The notes: generated by a model from the sequence alone, not told the origin. Positions 12,338-24,783 are shown, counted from the first letter of the stretch. The stretch is 64,000 nucleotides of DNA from Trichopria drosophilae (GCA_030407085.1 CM059582.1:20255501-20319500); one strand, 5' to 3'. Numbers and translations: made by a program.

Positions 12338-13896
12338 CTAATCAGGATATTTGATAATTGTGTATTAAATCTACTACATTAGAAGAATAAGGTCACTGTG
12401 TTGTGAATAGCGGTGTTATTGTTTATGATCAAAACGTGTTTTATGTCATTGATTGTAAAACAAGGATGAGACAATAGAACAGGTATATCAATTAGGTAAA
12501 TGAGTATGCACTATTTTTACAAGCAATGGCATATTCGTGATTAATTATTCTTCTTTCTGAAAATTGAAATGTCTAGAAAAGATGATTGCTGTTGCCGTTC
12601 TATTTTTCAGTGAATTGTAATTTTGTCGTAAGATTTCACAGTTAATAAAGTTACTTCGATGCTATCTGCTCCATATGTACTCGGATATTATTAAAATTCA
12701 AAATATCTCATCGATGAGTTTGAATTATTTTAATTGCTATATCGGTCAATGTCGGATAGAACTGTATTTTTTTAAGTTTTTGTAGATTCGAAACTTATTT
12801 TAATAAAAGGATTACAACAACGATTAAATAATTCTTCGAATTTTTAAGAATCAAATACTGACGCTTACATTAAAACTATGGAGATTTTGACTCTGAACAT
12901 ATCCAGTATTTGTATTCGATATTATTCGAACGAAAAATGGGTATTTTTCTAAAATTAAATGCGTTTCTGATTATAAACAATTGCACACAGTTTCTTTACA
13001 TTATTTACTTTACGAAGCAGTTGATACTTATTTCGCTTAATTATTGTATCCTACTAATCTGGTTTTAATATACTAAGCAATTTAATTGATTTAGTTCCTT
13101 TATTATAAAATTGTTTTGGAAAACGATAACACAGAAAATCAATAAAGGAAATATGTGATGGTATGATTATTTTTAATTCCAGACGGAATTTCCGAGGGTT
13201 AAAGTAATCAAAGATATGGTTTTATCCTAGTATTTAGTACATATTCAAATTATATGGAAAGCCAATGATAGTATTAAAAATACGTATATTTATTGCAGAT
13301 GCAAAATTAATTCATAAAATATAATATTACTTATTGAGTACTGATGTTATTTCCATGTCGATTATTCATAATAATAAAATAGGCTCGAAAGAAACAAAAT
13401 TCTTTAAAATTTACAACTTTAATGCAAAAATTACGTAGATGTGGAAGGTTTATTTTCCTCCTAAATATTTTACATTATAAAAGCAAGAAAATAAGACTGG
13501 CAGAAGATTTCATCATTATAGCAAAAAGAAAGATAATTTTATACGTGGCATTAACAGGTAATATTCTTCTAAGTCGGTTATTTGCTAAGAAAGAAAGAAA
13601 AAAATAATTTTCTTGTAATTGGAACTTAAAATAATAATATTTAAATAAATATAAAATAATAATAATAATATTTTCGTTTAATTCTGTTTTTCATATTGCA
13701 TTCGTTTCTGATGAAATGTCAAAAAATTCTGAGTATATACGTTTCCCTTGCACAGAAAACATCAAATGATGCGTAATTTCGTGTTAAAAGGTGTAACAAA
13801 AAGGACATTTTGTTACCTTATTGATTTATACTTTGATAAACCATGGCATTATCATGGAATAAAAGTCACAAGGATAAATTATACAGAATTAAAATT
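12338..13896 (+). repeat. Tandem duplication, segment A, first copy
   Basis: This segment is repeated almost base for base at 17617-19175 (offset 5,279). The few differences I noticed lie near the right end (for example at about 13809 and 13817). It contains no supported gene: a 61-codon frame (13422-13607) is conserved only because the DNA is duplicated. Confidence 0.9.
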
Positions 13897-15306
13897 AAAA
13901 AATATACACAAATTACCTACAAATATTCAAAACTATGACTTAGTTACAAAACGGTTACGTTTTTGCCTCCAAAATTACTTCACGCTCGATTCTAATGTCA
14001 TACTTTAAATATGCTAATTAATTGTAGGACTAATATACCCAAATTATAATATATCATATATAAGGAACTTTCTCAAATTTTTAATATTCGCAGAATAGAC
14101 AATTACTTCTTAAAATAAAGGAAGCACATCAATTTATCAGTGTGTATATGATACATCTGGTATAGACGCATATGTACCAAGTGCTGTTATTCGATTGTCG
14201 AATTTCAGAGACGATCGATCAGTGGATATCACTAATCAGTTCGACATTTAAACTAAACAATGGCCGACTTCATTTTCGGTTTTGAATGCCTCCTAGAAGT
14301 CCTCAAATGTATTTCATACATCGTTTTCCATTTATTGTAGAATTCCCGTAGGCAATACAATTTTTCGATATTTTATGGAATATAGAAAAATGAACATACT
14401 TTCGTATGGAAATTTTTTAATTATATTTTACAGTGTAACTCTACTATCTATTGCTCTGCAGTTTTTGTGGTAATCTTGACTGAATTCTAGTAAAAATCAT
14501 GTTTTTATTAGTGTTGATTTTGTAGAATGAATACTTTGTGTAGAAATGAGACTACTGGCACAATTATTAAAATTGTGTAGTTTGTTTCATCTTACTTTAT
14601 ACAGATGAAAAATCTTGGCCATATATACAGACTGGAATCAAGATTTTCGCATTCATCCTGGAACCGTGAAAACATTCTTAACAAAATGGACATCACTTTA
14701 AATAATATAAATAGTTAAACAGGTCCGTAACTAAATATCGTCAGTTACCCGAGTAAATGCAAAGGTGTTGAAAGATGTTTGAGAGATCTTATAGTCGTCA
14801 GTCTTGCACTCGTCTCGCTTATGAAACGGAACGAGACAGCAGCGACAAATTATACCCGCAGCACTGGGATCCTTGGAAAACACATGAAAGACGTCGGAGA
14901 GACGAACGGAAGATTTCATATGCAGGTTCAGCGATATTTTAGTGATCTCGGATAGGTGATCCCAGGTGATTTCTGGAAAATGTGTGTGAGCAAAAACCGC
15001 TGATGATAGAATGAAACTAAGGAAGAATTATATACTTTACAAATAGTAAAAAGAAACTGGTCGAAAAATCGCAGTATCCAAATAACTCCATCATGTTTAA
15101 CGAAATCAATGCGGAAGATCATAGAAATTTGAAAATTCTAACCTGCCAAAACTCCTATTGCATCAATCCATCCAATTTTCTAATTTAAACAGCACATAGA
15201 GATTGTATTTCATTTATTTAGAGTTGGACCGAAACTGTAAAAAAATAATCTGTCGGTTCGAACTTTGGAAGCACTTGGAATCACGGTTGCTCACGATTTT
15301 TGTTTT
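13897..15306. other. AT-rich sequence present only in the first duplicate copy
   Basis: This is the left part of the 2,248-bp block (13897-16144) absent from the second copy of the duplication. I see no gene. The frames at 13748-14008, 14731-14919 and 14928-15122 show no recognisable motif. Confidence 0.5.
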
Positions 15307-15310
15307 TTAA

Positions 15311-16065
15311 GGTAGCTAGACCCCAAGATATCATATGTTAGCGAAAATAATTTAATAACAGTTCCAGGAATTGAAGTTTTATTATACATGATATTGTTAC
15401 AGAGTTCAAGCATTATGATTCTTGAAAAAAATTGAAACTTGCAAAAATAATTTGTTAACCAACTTTTCTTAGCGACTCAAATTTTCTTCTTATTTTCATT
15501 CAAAACTTTTCTAAAAATGAATGGATTTCAATGAATGATGGCTTATTTTTTCGAGAAAAAGATTCTCTACAACTTCACCGAATAAATTTCTCAAATTTTT
15601 TGCCTGATCACTGAAATTATTCAGAAAAGTTGAAAAATAATGTATATTTTTTTTAATAATTCGAGATATTTGACCCTAGTTTTAGGAATTCAAGAAATTC
15701 ATTCGGTGAAGTTGTAAAGAATCTTTTTCTTAAAAAAATAAGCCATCATTCATTGAAATCCATTCATTTTTAGAAAAGTTTTGAATGAAAATAAGAAGAA
15801 AATTTGAGTCGCTAAGAAAAGTTGGTTATCAAATTATTTCTGCAAGTTTCAATTTTTTTTCAAGAAAAATAACGCTCGAACTCTGTCACAATATCATGCA
15901 TAAGAAAAATTTTATTCCTGGAACACGGCGAGCTTGAATGACATTTAAATCAAAAGTTTCGGCCCATCGCCGTTCTTTACAGATATCATTTCAGTGATTC
16001 CCAACGAGTATTTTCTTACCAAATTTGAAATTATTCTAGGGAGGAAACGGGAATACAATGATTTT
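15311..16065 (+). repeat. Outer transposon left terminal inverted repeat, interrupted
   Basis: Bases 15311-15360 and 15925-16065 together match the reverse complement of 29158-29356, including the shared block TTTCGGCCCATCGCCGTTCT. The gap between the two parts is exactly the foldback insertion 15361-15924. Confidence 0.85.
15361..15924. mobile_element. Foldback element inserted in the outer left TIR
   Basis: The ends GTTCCAGGAAT (15361) and ATTCCTGGAAC (to 15924) head two arms of about 230 bp that are near-perfect inverted copies, with a centre near 15640. The homologous right TIR of the host transposon lacks this block, which proves it is an insertion. No coding potential and no clear target duplication are seen. 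Transcription across it would give a long RNA hairpin. Confidence 0.85.
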
Positions 16066-16500
16066 ATTTGATTTTTTTGGTGATTTAATCATATATTCTG
16101 ATGAAAAAGCGTATCTAAACGCATTTTTTAAAATTTAATTATCGGTTTGATTGTCTTTAAAAATGTACAGACATGTTATAGTTTTATATTTATACATAAA
16201 GTTTATAAAACCTTAAATAAATGCTGATTTATATGATTTTTTTATAATAGATAGAGTTTTATAAATCGCAGGCTTTCGATATATCTCTGATGTATTCATA
16301 AAATGATCGTAATTTGTTTTAATATTTTGTTATCACGTGGAAATATATACGCGACTAATAGGCCAGTACAGCGAGGTAAAAAAATGAAAAACCTAGAAAA
16401 ACCATTAACTTCTACCGAGGCACTTGAAAATTTGGATTTAGGCTGTTAATGGCCTATACTAAAAAGTCTCCCCAACGCCGTTTTACGATCTTCGTTTTGA

Positions 16501-16935
16501 AGGGTGAAAACTACCCCTATTTGCCAAAAATTATGGTACGATCGATTAAAGCAATTAATTGATTAAAATATTATTGGAATATGTTTATTAAAGCACACCC
16601 AATGTTATGAAGGTTATTTCGTCAATTTTTTTTCTATCTGTAAGGGGTGGAAACCACCCTTTTAGCAAGAATAATGGGAAAAAATCGTATTTTAACATTC
16701 TTTTTTTCAAATGTGGTTTAAAAAACTGAAGAATAATATACTTATATATTTAACTAATAATTTTAACTAATTATATATTCAATATATGTAGGGGTGAAAA
16801 CCACCCCTTGCAGCAAGAAAAATGGAAAAAATCAAATTTTATCATTTTTTTTAAATTTGGTTTAATTACCTTTGGTTAAGGTAATTAAACCTATCGTTTT
16901 GTTGAACGATAATTCGGGGGTGAAAACTACCCCTG
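16501..16935. repeat. Subterminal hairpin array of the inner element (duplicate copy)
   Basis: Four short palindromes of the form GGGGTGAAAACYACCCC lie at 16501, 16643, 16790 and 16916. Most are followed by a run resembling AGCAAGAAAAATGGAAAAAA. Spacing is about 126-147 bp. The same four are present in the second copy at about 19532-19966. Confidence 0.75.
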
Positions 16936-17205
16936 CTAAGAGAAAAATGAAAAAAAAAATTTTTTTTTTATTAAAATATCTCGATTTTACTTTCATATGA
17001 TGAGAAAATATAACATGGTGTTATTCATAAGTTTTACACCCTTCATCACCCCTATTCCACAAACCACCCTTATTCAAGAAAGTTTACTGAAATAAATACA
17101 TACAATAATTTTTATGAGTGTTAAAAATTAAAAAAAATTATTTTAGTTTATTAAACAGTAAAAATGTGCAAAAACGTAGTGTAAAAACAAATTATACATA
17201 ATAAT

Positions 17206-17616
17206 TTAATCACTGTCGGCATCATCTTCATCATCATCTTCATCTGGTGTCTTTTCTGTATGGCTCTCATCTTCCTCTTCATTTTCCCCTTGATCCATTG
17301 TTGGAACAGAGTTTTCGCAGTTATCTCCACAGCATGTTTTACACGTTGAGTTGCAGAAAAGCCCAACTTTTCTGCAACCGCACGTAGAACCGCAGCCCTT
17401 TTTACAATTACAAAAAATCATTTTGAGCAGCTCCTGAGGTGCGGGGGGACTTGACATTTTAAGCGGTTCTAAACAATCTTCGATTTTACTCCATGCCCAA
17501 TCAAGTGGATTAATATTAGTATTTCCAAGCCATATTTGAGTTTGCAGATATACCCGTTTAATGTGCTGATTTAATCCATCAACTGATGCAACAAGTGACG
17601 ATAGTTTTACTGCATT
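17206..17616 (-). pseudogene. Truncated 3' fragment of the inner XPG/CXC gene
   Basis: This is a duplicate of the last about 136 codons of the gene at 20237-24746, including the whole CXC cysteine cluster and the acidic tail. It has the same reading frame and stop. It is cut at 17616, where duplicated flank sequence begins, so it has no promoter or 5' exon of its own. It could be expressed only by read-through. It arose by the 5.28-kb tandem duplication, not by independent insertion. Confidence 0.9.
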
Positions 17617-19175
17617 CTAATCAGGATATTTGATAATTGTGTATTAAATCTACTACATTAGAAGAATAAGGTCACTGTGTTGTGAATAGCGGTGTTATTG
17701 TTTATGATCAAAACGTGTTTTATGTCATTGATTGTAAAACAAGGATGAGACAATAGAACAGGTATATCAATTAGGTAAATGAGTATGCACTATTTTTACA
17801 AGCAATGGCATATTCGTGATTAATTATTCTTCTTTCTGAAAATTGAAATGTCTAGAAAAGATGATTGCTGTTGCCGTTCTATTTTTCAGTGAATTGTAAT
17901 TTTGTCGTAAGATTTCACAGTTAATAAAGTTACTTCGATGCTATCTGCTCCATATGTACTCGGATATTATTAAAATTCAAAATATCTCATCGATGAGTTT
18001 GAATTATTTTAATTGCTATATCGGTCAATGTCGGATAGAACTGTATTTTTTTAAGTTTTTGTAGATTCGAAACTTATTTTAATAAAAGGATTACAACAAC
18101 GATTAAATAATTCTTCGAATTTTTAAGAATCAAATACTGACGCTTACATTAAAACTATGGAGATTTTGACTCTGAACATATCCAGTATTTGTATTCGATA
18201 TTATTCGAACGAAAAATGGGTATTTTTCTAAAATTAAATGCGTTTCTGATTATAAACAATTGCACACAGTTTCTTTACATTATTTACTTTACGAAGCAGT
18301 TGATACTTATTTCGCTTAATTATTGTATCCTACTAATCTGGTTTTAATATACTAAGCAATTTAATTGATTTAGTTCCTTTATTATAAAATTGTTTTGGAA
18401 AACGATAACACAGAAAATCAATAAAGGAAATATGTGATGGTATGATTATTTTTAATTCCAGACGGAATTTCCGAGGGTTAAAGTAATCAAAGATATGGTT
18501 TTATCCTAGTATTTAGTACATATTCAAATTATATGGAAAGCCAATGATAGTATTAAAAATACGTATATTTATTGCAGATGCAAAATTAATTCATAAAATA
18601 TAATATTACTTATTGAGTACTGATGTTATTTCCATGTCGATTATTCATAATAATAAAATAGGCTCGAAAGAAACAAAATTCTTTAAAATTTACAACTTTA
18701 ATGCAAAAATTACGTAGATGTGGAAGGTTTATTTTCCTCCTAAATATTTTACATTATAAAAGCAAGAAAATAAGACTGGCAGAAGATTTCATCATTATAG
18801 CAAAAAGAAAGATAATTTTATACGTGGCATTAACAGGTAATATTCTTCTAAGTCGGTTATTTGCTAAGAAAGAAAGAAAAAAATAATTTTCTTGTAATTG
18901 GAACTTAAAATAATAATATTTAAATAAATATAAAATAATAATAATAATATTTTCGTTTAATTCTGTTTTTCATATTGCATTCGTTTCTGATGAAATGTCA
19001 AAAAATTCTGAGTATATACGTTTCCCTTGCACAGAAAACATCAAATGATGCGTAATTTCGTGTTAAAAGGTGTAACAAAAAGGACATTGTGTTATCTTAT
19101 TGATTTATACTTTGATAAACCATGGCATTATCATGGAATAAAAGTCACAAGGATAAATTATACAGAATTAAAATT
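17617..19175 (+). repeat. Tandem duplication, segment A, second copy
   Basis: Near-identical to 12338-13896. The left junction (17615-17617) joins the inner gene sequence to the flank with a 2-bp TT microhomology. The right junction (19175/19176) skips the 2,248 bp found at 13897-16144 in the first copy and shows no clear microhomology or target duplication. Confidence 0.9.
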
Positions 19176-19389
19176 GTTTGATTGTCTTTAAAAATGTACA
19201 GACATGTTATAGTTTTATATTTATACATAAAGTTTATAAAACCTTAAATAAATGCTGATTTATATGATTTTTTTATAATAGATAGAGTTTTATAAATCGC
19301 AGGCTTTCGATATATCTCTGATGTATTCATAAAATGATCGTAATTTGTTTTAATATTTTGTTATCACGTGGAAATATATACGCGACTAA

Positions 19390-19511
19390 TAGGCCAGTAC
19401 AGCGAGGTAAAAAAATGAAAAACCTAGAAAAACCATTAACTTCTACCGAGGCACTTGAAAATTTGGATTTAGGCTGTTAATGGCCTATACTAAAAAGTCT
19501 CCCCAACGCCG
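19390..19511 (+). repeat. Inner element left terminal inverted repeat
   Basis: It pairs with 26653-26764. The outer 13 bases are identical, the middle is diverged, and the inner boundary block AGTCTCCCCAACGCCG is conserved. Confidence 0.8.
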
Positions 19512-19531
19512 TTTTACGATCTTCGTTTTGA

Positions 19532-19966
19532 AGGGTGAAAACTACCCCTATTTGCCAAAAATTATGGTACGATCGATTAAAGCAATTAATTGATTAAAAT
19601 ATTATTGGAATATGTTTATTAAAGCACACCCAATGTTATGAAGGTTATTTCGTCAATTTTTTTTCTATCTGTAAGGGGTGGAAACCACCCTTTTAGCAAG
19701 AATAATGGGAAAAAATCGTATTTTAACATTCTTTTTTTCAAATGTGGTTTAAAAAACTGAAGAATAATATACTTATATATTTAACTAATAATTTTAACTA
19801 ATTATATATTCAATATATGTAGGGGTGAAAACCACCCCTTGCAGCAAGAAAAATGGAAAAAATCAAATTTTATCATTTTTTTTAAATTTGGTTTAATTAC
19901 CTTTGGTTAAGGTAATTAAACCTATCGTTTTGTTGAACGATAATTCGGGGGTGAAAACTACCCCTG
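19532..19966. repeat. Subterminal hairpin array of the inner element
   Basis: Four GGGGTGAAAACYACCCC palindromes at about 126-147-bp spacing, with A-rich tails after each. A single related palindrome (AGGGGTGGTATTCACCCCCT) sits near the opposite end at 26617-26636. The arrangement inside both ends suggests transposase-binding sites (inference). Confidence 0.7.
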
Positions 19967-20177
19967 CTAAGAGAAAAATGAAAAAAAAAATTTTTTTTTT
20001 ATTAAAATATCTCGATTTTACTTTCATATGATGAGAAAATATAACATGGTGTTATTCATAAGTTTTACACCCTTCATCACCCCTATTCCACAAACCACCC
20101 TTATTCAAGAAAGTTTACTGAAATAAATACATACAATAATTTTTATGAGTGTTAAAAATTAAAAAAAATTATTTTAG

Positions 20178-20183
20178 TTTATT
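20178..20183 (-). terminator. Poly(A) signal of the inner gene
   Basis: On the minus strand this reads AATAAA, about 55 bases past the TAA stop of the inner gene at 20237-20239. Confidence 0.5.
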
Positions 20184-20236
20184 AAACAGTAAAAATGTGC
20201 AAAAACGTAGTGTAAAAACAAATTATACATAATAAT

Positions 20237-23200
20237 TTAATCACTGTCGGCATCATCTTCATCATCATCTTCATCTGGTGTCTTTTCTGTATGGCTCTCA
20301 TCTTCCTCTTCATTTTCCCCTTGATCCATTGTTGGAACAGAGTTTTCGCAGTTATCTCCACAGCATGTTTTACACGTTGAGTTGCAGAAAAGCCCAACTT
20401 TTCTGCAACCGCACGTAGAACCGCAGCCCTTTTTACAATTACAAAAAATCATTTTGAGCAGCTCCTGAGGTGCGGGGGGACTTGACATTTTAAGCGGTTC
20501 TAAACAATCTTCGATTTTACTCCATGCCCAATCAAGTGGATTAATATTAGTATTTCCAAGCCATATTTGAGTTTGCAGATATACCCGTTTAATGTGCTGA
20601 TTTAATCCATCAACTGATGCAACAAGTGACGATAGTTTTACTGCATTTTTTTGTGTGGTGGCTTTCACAAAAGAATTGTAGCGCATTTTTTCCATATATA
20701 AAGGCCAGTCATTGACTGTTTTCAATTTATTAAACTGAACATCTTTTGCAGCACCATATAAGACTGCAGTACAATACTGTCCAGCTTCTAAAATTTGATC
20801 CATCGTAGAATTTTGATAGAATAAAAGATCTCCGCTTTCTCTCTAACATCCGATCTTTTTTCTACGATTTCAACGAATTTTTTTTTTCCTTTATTATAAA
20901 ACGCTGAAGTCGAGTCACAACCAGTAAAACTATGCATAAACAGAATATACTTGGAGCTATTTGGATAACCTATTTCAAATGACTTTGAAGAATACACTGA
21001 CACATCAGAATTTTTTTTCCCGAGTTTCAGGAAATAAATGTCTTCTTCTTTTTTCGCTCTGCCACTCAAAATAACGAGAATATCAATGTCTTCTGCCGTA
21101 ATCACTTTGTTCAGGTTAGTTTCATCTTCAATTGCAACCTGAACAAGTAATTCATCAGCTTCTCCTTCTCCTTGATAGCATTTGATGTTGTTTTCTGACA
21201 ATTCTTGGATCAGGTACGTTATTAAAAGACTTTTGTTTTTGTGATTTGACAAAAACTTTTCTTGACTTACAGTCACTTTAGATTCTTTTTTAAACTTAAA
21301 TTCTTTAGAGGCCACTTTGAGGGATCGACGATATCTTTCGGAAGATTTATTACCATCGTCACTGTAATTGTCAAAAACAACTGTAATGTTATTTCCAAAG
21401 TTTCTTTTTAAATAGTTGACGTGTTCTTGAAAAACCTTTTCATATTTGCAATGGGTTGGCCATTTAACTTTATATAGTAACATACCTCCATCGACGTAGT
21501 ACTTACAATTTTCTTTTTGCAAGGTAATGTCTAGATTTTTGAATGAAGAAAACAAAGATGATTTGGTACCTTTCCTCATACCAACTTCATCGAACAGTGA
21601 GAGAGGGTAAGGTGCTAATTCAAACTTCATATATGATTCCAATTCTTCGTCACTTTTCTTCATTACGCATATTCTTTGAAACAATAGCAATGGATCAACG
21701 GGTACATATTTCTCACCAATTTTTATTTTATTATTAACTGCAAGTAACGGAATAACCTTGCTTTTTTTTGATAATTTAATTTCGCTAAAATTCAAACCAT
21801 TGATTGCCTTCATTGTTTCAATACCAATTTTAAAAGCGTCATAGCAGTTAATTTCTTCTGTCCCAACTAATCCCGTGACGATATTTTGTAAAATGTCAAC
21901 GTCTTCAAATGGGTTATTGTCTGATAAGAATTGTTTCACAGCTAATACATCTTTTTTGTCCTTGTTAATACTAGCATCTCTAGCATCTACGTGTTGGTGA
22001 CTTTTACTGAACTGGACATTACAATATTCTTCTAAGCACTCGATGATATCTTTTGTGTATATAACACCTTTTATCCATTTAAGAACAACGCTTGTTGTTG
22101 CTCCACGTTTAAATGGACCACCTTCAACGCTCATGGCTCTCATCAAAGTCTGCTCTATGGTTTGATCCGAGAAAATTCCAGAGAAAAATGCGTTGCTTCT
22201 TCGGGAAGTAAAGTACCCATCATCTGTAAATTTTTTAAACTCTACGGGATCCATTGTTTTATGCAAATTCCGCATATCCTGCAAGTATAATCGAGCAGAT
22301 TTTGCATAGTTGAAGTGACCTGCTGCATGGAAAAAAGGTATTGCCAATTCTACACATTCCAGGTGTAATTTCCAGTTTCCCATTCTTTCAGCTGCTATGA
22401 TTTTTCTTAGAAGAGATACCATTTTATAATACAGTATACAAAGTTTGCAAGTTTTTCCTCTTTTTTCAATTTCATCGATTTTTGATTGGTAAAGTTTTGA
22501 TATTTTTTCAAAATTTTCATTATTTTGAATTCGATCTATGTCCATATCAAAAGAGAAAGCGTGTTCATCAATTAATAGGTTATTGAACTCAGCATTATCT
22601 TTTTTTAATTCCTCTATTATGAACATGGATAGGACCTGTTGCAAGATAAAGTGCGCTCGCACTGCACGTGCATATGAATGGCCGTCTAAAATTTTATCGA
22701 CTGACCCTTCTGCAAATATAACACTCAATATGTCTTTAAGTCCACTTCCAGCCATTATATAACCAATACAACCCATAAAAGACATAAGTAAATGAAAGCA
22801 TCCAAGACGAACGATGATTTGAACACCATAAAAATTCGATGCTGCAACAATATCTCGAGCTTTGATGTATAATGGCTGATCAAAGGTAATAATTAGACTT
22901 TTCATGCCTTCATTCTGCATTATATCAGATGCATATTTCAAAACTGTGTATAATGTACTATAATCACTGGGCGATCCATTAATGAAGGGTAAAAAATTTA
23001 TTTTTGACACTGCATAATTCGTTTGACAACTAGTCAGCATAGACATGAATCCATTCCATCCTATGAAATCGTAATTTCTAACATACTTCAAATACAACCA
23101 CAAAATATTCAATTTATCCAGTACTGTTTGGTTGAACGATGGATCTTTACTGAAGCTTTCAACTACGATATTTTGTAAACCACTTCCAGCTTTTTTAGTA

Positions 23201-24746
23201 TATAATTCTATATGTATTTTGTTGTCTGCAACCAATTCAGAGACTTTGGGAATTTCTGAAAGCGGAATGCGCTTTATTGGTAATCTCTTTTGTAAAGCAG
23301 TAGCAGGTGAAATAATTTCAATTGATCCTAAAAAGTGAAATGTATTTCTACCATCTATTGTGCAGATATTAAAATCACTGTTATCTGATACTATTTGAAC
23401 GAAAGGATCTTTAAGGGATCGGTTTGACTGAAGAGTAGCGCAAACTTCATACCTTCCTACTTCACTGTAACTACTGCTAAATCCAAGCCCATGACATATT
23501 TCAATGATTTTTCGAGAGCCAAATTTTCTATGAAATGCTATGCCTGTAGCAAGTTGCAGTGGAGAAATAAAACTCACTGGACGAGCAGCAGACATGATAG
23601 CATGGGCGATTGATGTTATTTTTTTCGAGTACAAGTACTCATTGTCGAAACTTTGCTCTTTATCCTTGTAAATAACGTGTGTTAAAAGTCTGAGTAGTTG
23701 CGGCGGAATATTTCGATTTACATCCGTTAGCATTTCATCACTTGCAGGATACTGATCTGTACGACATATTGTTGATCTAATTTTTCTGCGTATTAATTCA
23801 GCAGCAGAATCAACTACACGATTTTCTTCTCCTTCGACAGAGTCAGATTTTTTTCTATTATACCAAGCCGTAGAGAGTATATCGTATAAATCATTCGTAA
23901 AACATACATAAGTAGTACCTCCCATTTTACTAGAAACAACAATCTTTTCACCAAATTTACTCTTTAATCGTGATATAATTGTCTTTTCATTAGGAATAAC
24001 GTCACTGTTTTTTATAGCTCCCCTGAGCTGAGCCATATCAAATTGACACTCATAACTTGATAATAAAAAACTGTATATTTCTTCCATTGCATTATTCAAT
24101 TTTTCCGAATAAACATCTTTTTTTTCTAACGGTTTAAAATTTATCGCATCAAGCAATTTCTGATAGCAGTCCCGATGATATCTTGCTCCTAAGTCAATAA
24201 TATTTGATGGGGCTCCTTGAAGACGCGTCCACATTTTCCGGTGGAAATCATCGTTTCTTGCAGCAATTATTGTTTTCAAGTTTTGTATAATATCAAGTGA
24301 GGAAATCAATACAATCTTCTTTCTTTGAAAAGTTTTCTTTTTTTTTCATTTTCTATGTTAGCTTCCTTCTCACAAATAAAACATTCTTCTTTCCATTTGA
24401 AAACATCAATATTCTCATTAGAAGAGTTAACACTATCACTAGATTTTCTCAATTTTCTTTTTGGAGGACTTGTACTCAAAGATTTCCTTTCTTCATTTTT
24501 TCTTTTAGCAGTATAAGTTTTTTTTACATTTACATAAACTTTCCTGCATGAAGGATGAACAAACAATGGTTCTTCAAGATCAATATTTGATAATAAATTA
24601 TCTTGACGTTCAATAGAAGATTTTTTCACAGATTGTTTCCCCTTTGGAGTTTTAACTTCAATAATTGTTTCATGAGTGTCAGAAGAGCAAATGGAGCACT
24701 TTATATCTGAATTATCAGTACTGCCACTGGTACTGGGCTCGTCCAT
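20237..24746 (-). CDS. Academ-like transposase with XPG/FEN1-like nuclease and CXC domains (two frameshifts)
   Basis: Transposase-nuclease of the inner element; expected to cut and join transposon DNA in the nucleus. It lies in three frames: 24746-24306, 24309-20788 and 20803-20237. The first begins with ATG and holds a CxxC (C17, C20) with HPSC, then a second CxxC (C122, C125) completed by HRDC just after the first frameshift. Numbering within the 1,173-codon middle frame, TFDQPL (D477), GCFH (H506) and TIEQ (E719) are RNase H-like catalytic candidates. The XPG-like part follows: VDGG (D940), VVFD (D980), EGEADE (1048-1053), AEDID (D1074, D1076) and GCDST (1130). The last frame has ten cysteines of a tesmin/TSO1-type CXC domain (C121-C152) and an acidic tail. 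Each junction needs a -1 shift: one at a run of nine A (24338-24346), one near 20840. The TTG opening the middle frame is not a true start. Confidence 0.85.
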
Positions 24747-24783
24747 AGTAAACCAAAGAAGAGAAGCTATTTATAGATCAATC

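Larger units (their letters stand above)
16145..17616 (+). repeat. Tandem duplication, segment B, first copy
   Basis: This segment is repeated at 19176-20647 (offset 3,031). It contains the outer transposon's internal left part, the inner element's left terminus (16359) with its TAA target site (16356-16358), the subterminal hairpins, and the 3' end of the inner gene. It stops abruptly inside coding sequence at 17616. Confidence 0.9.

Noticed and set aside
13422..13607. 61-codon frame conserved in two copies (also 18701-18886)
   Set aside because: The identity follows from the recent DNA duplication, and there is no motif or splice context.
24307..24309. Apparent start of the 1,173-codon ORF
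   Set aside because: The codon is TTG and lies immediately after a frameshift within one gene; the true start is the ATG at 24744-24746.
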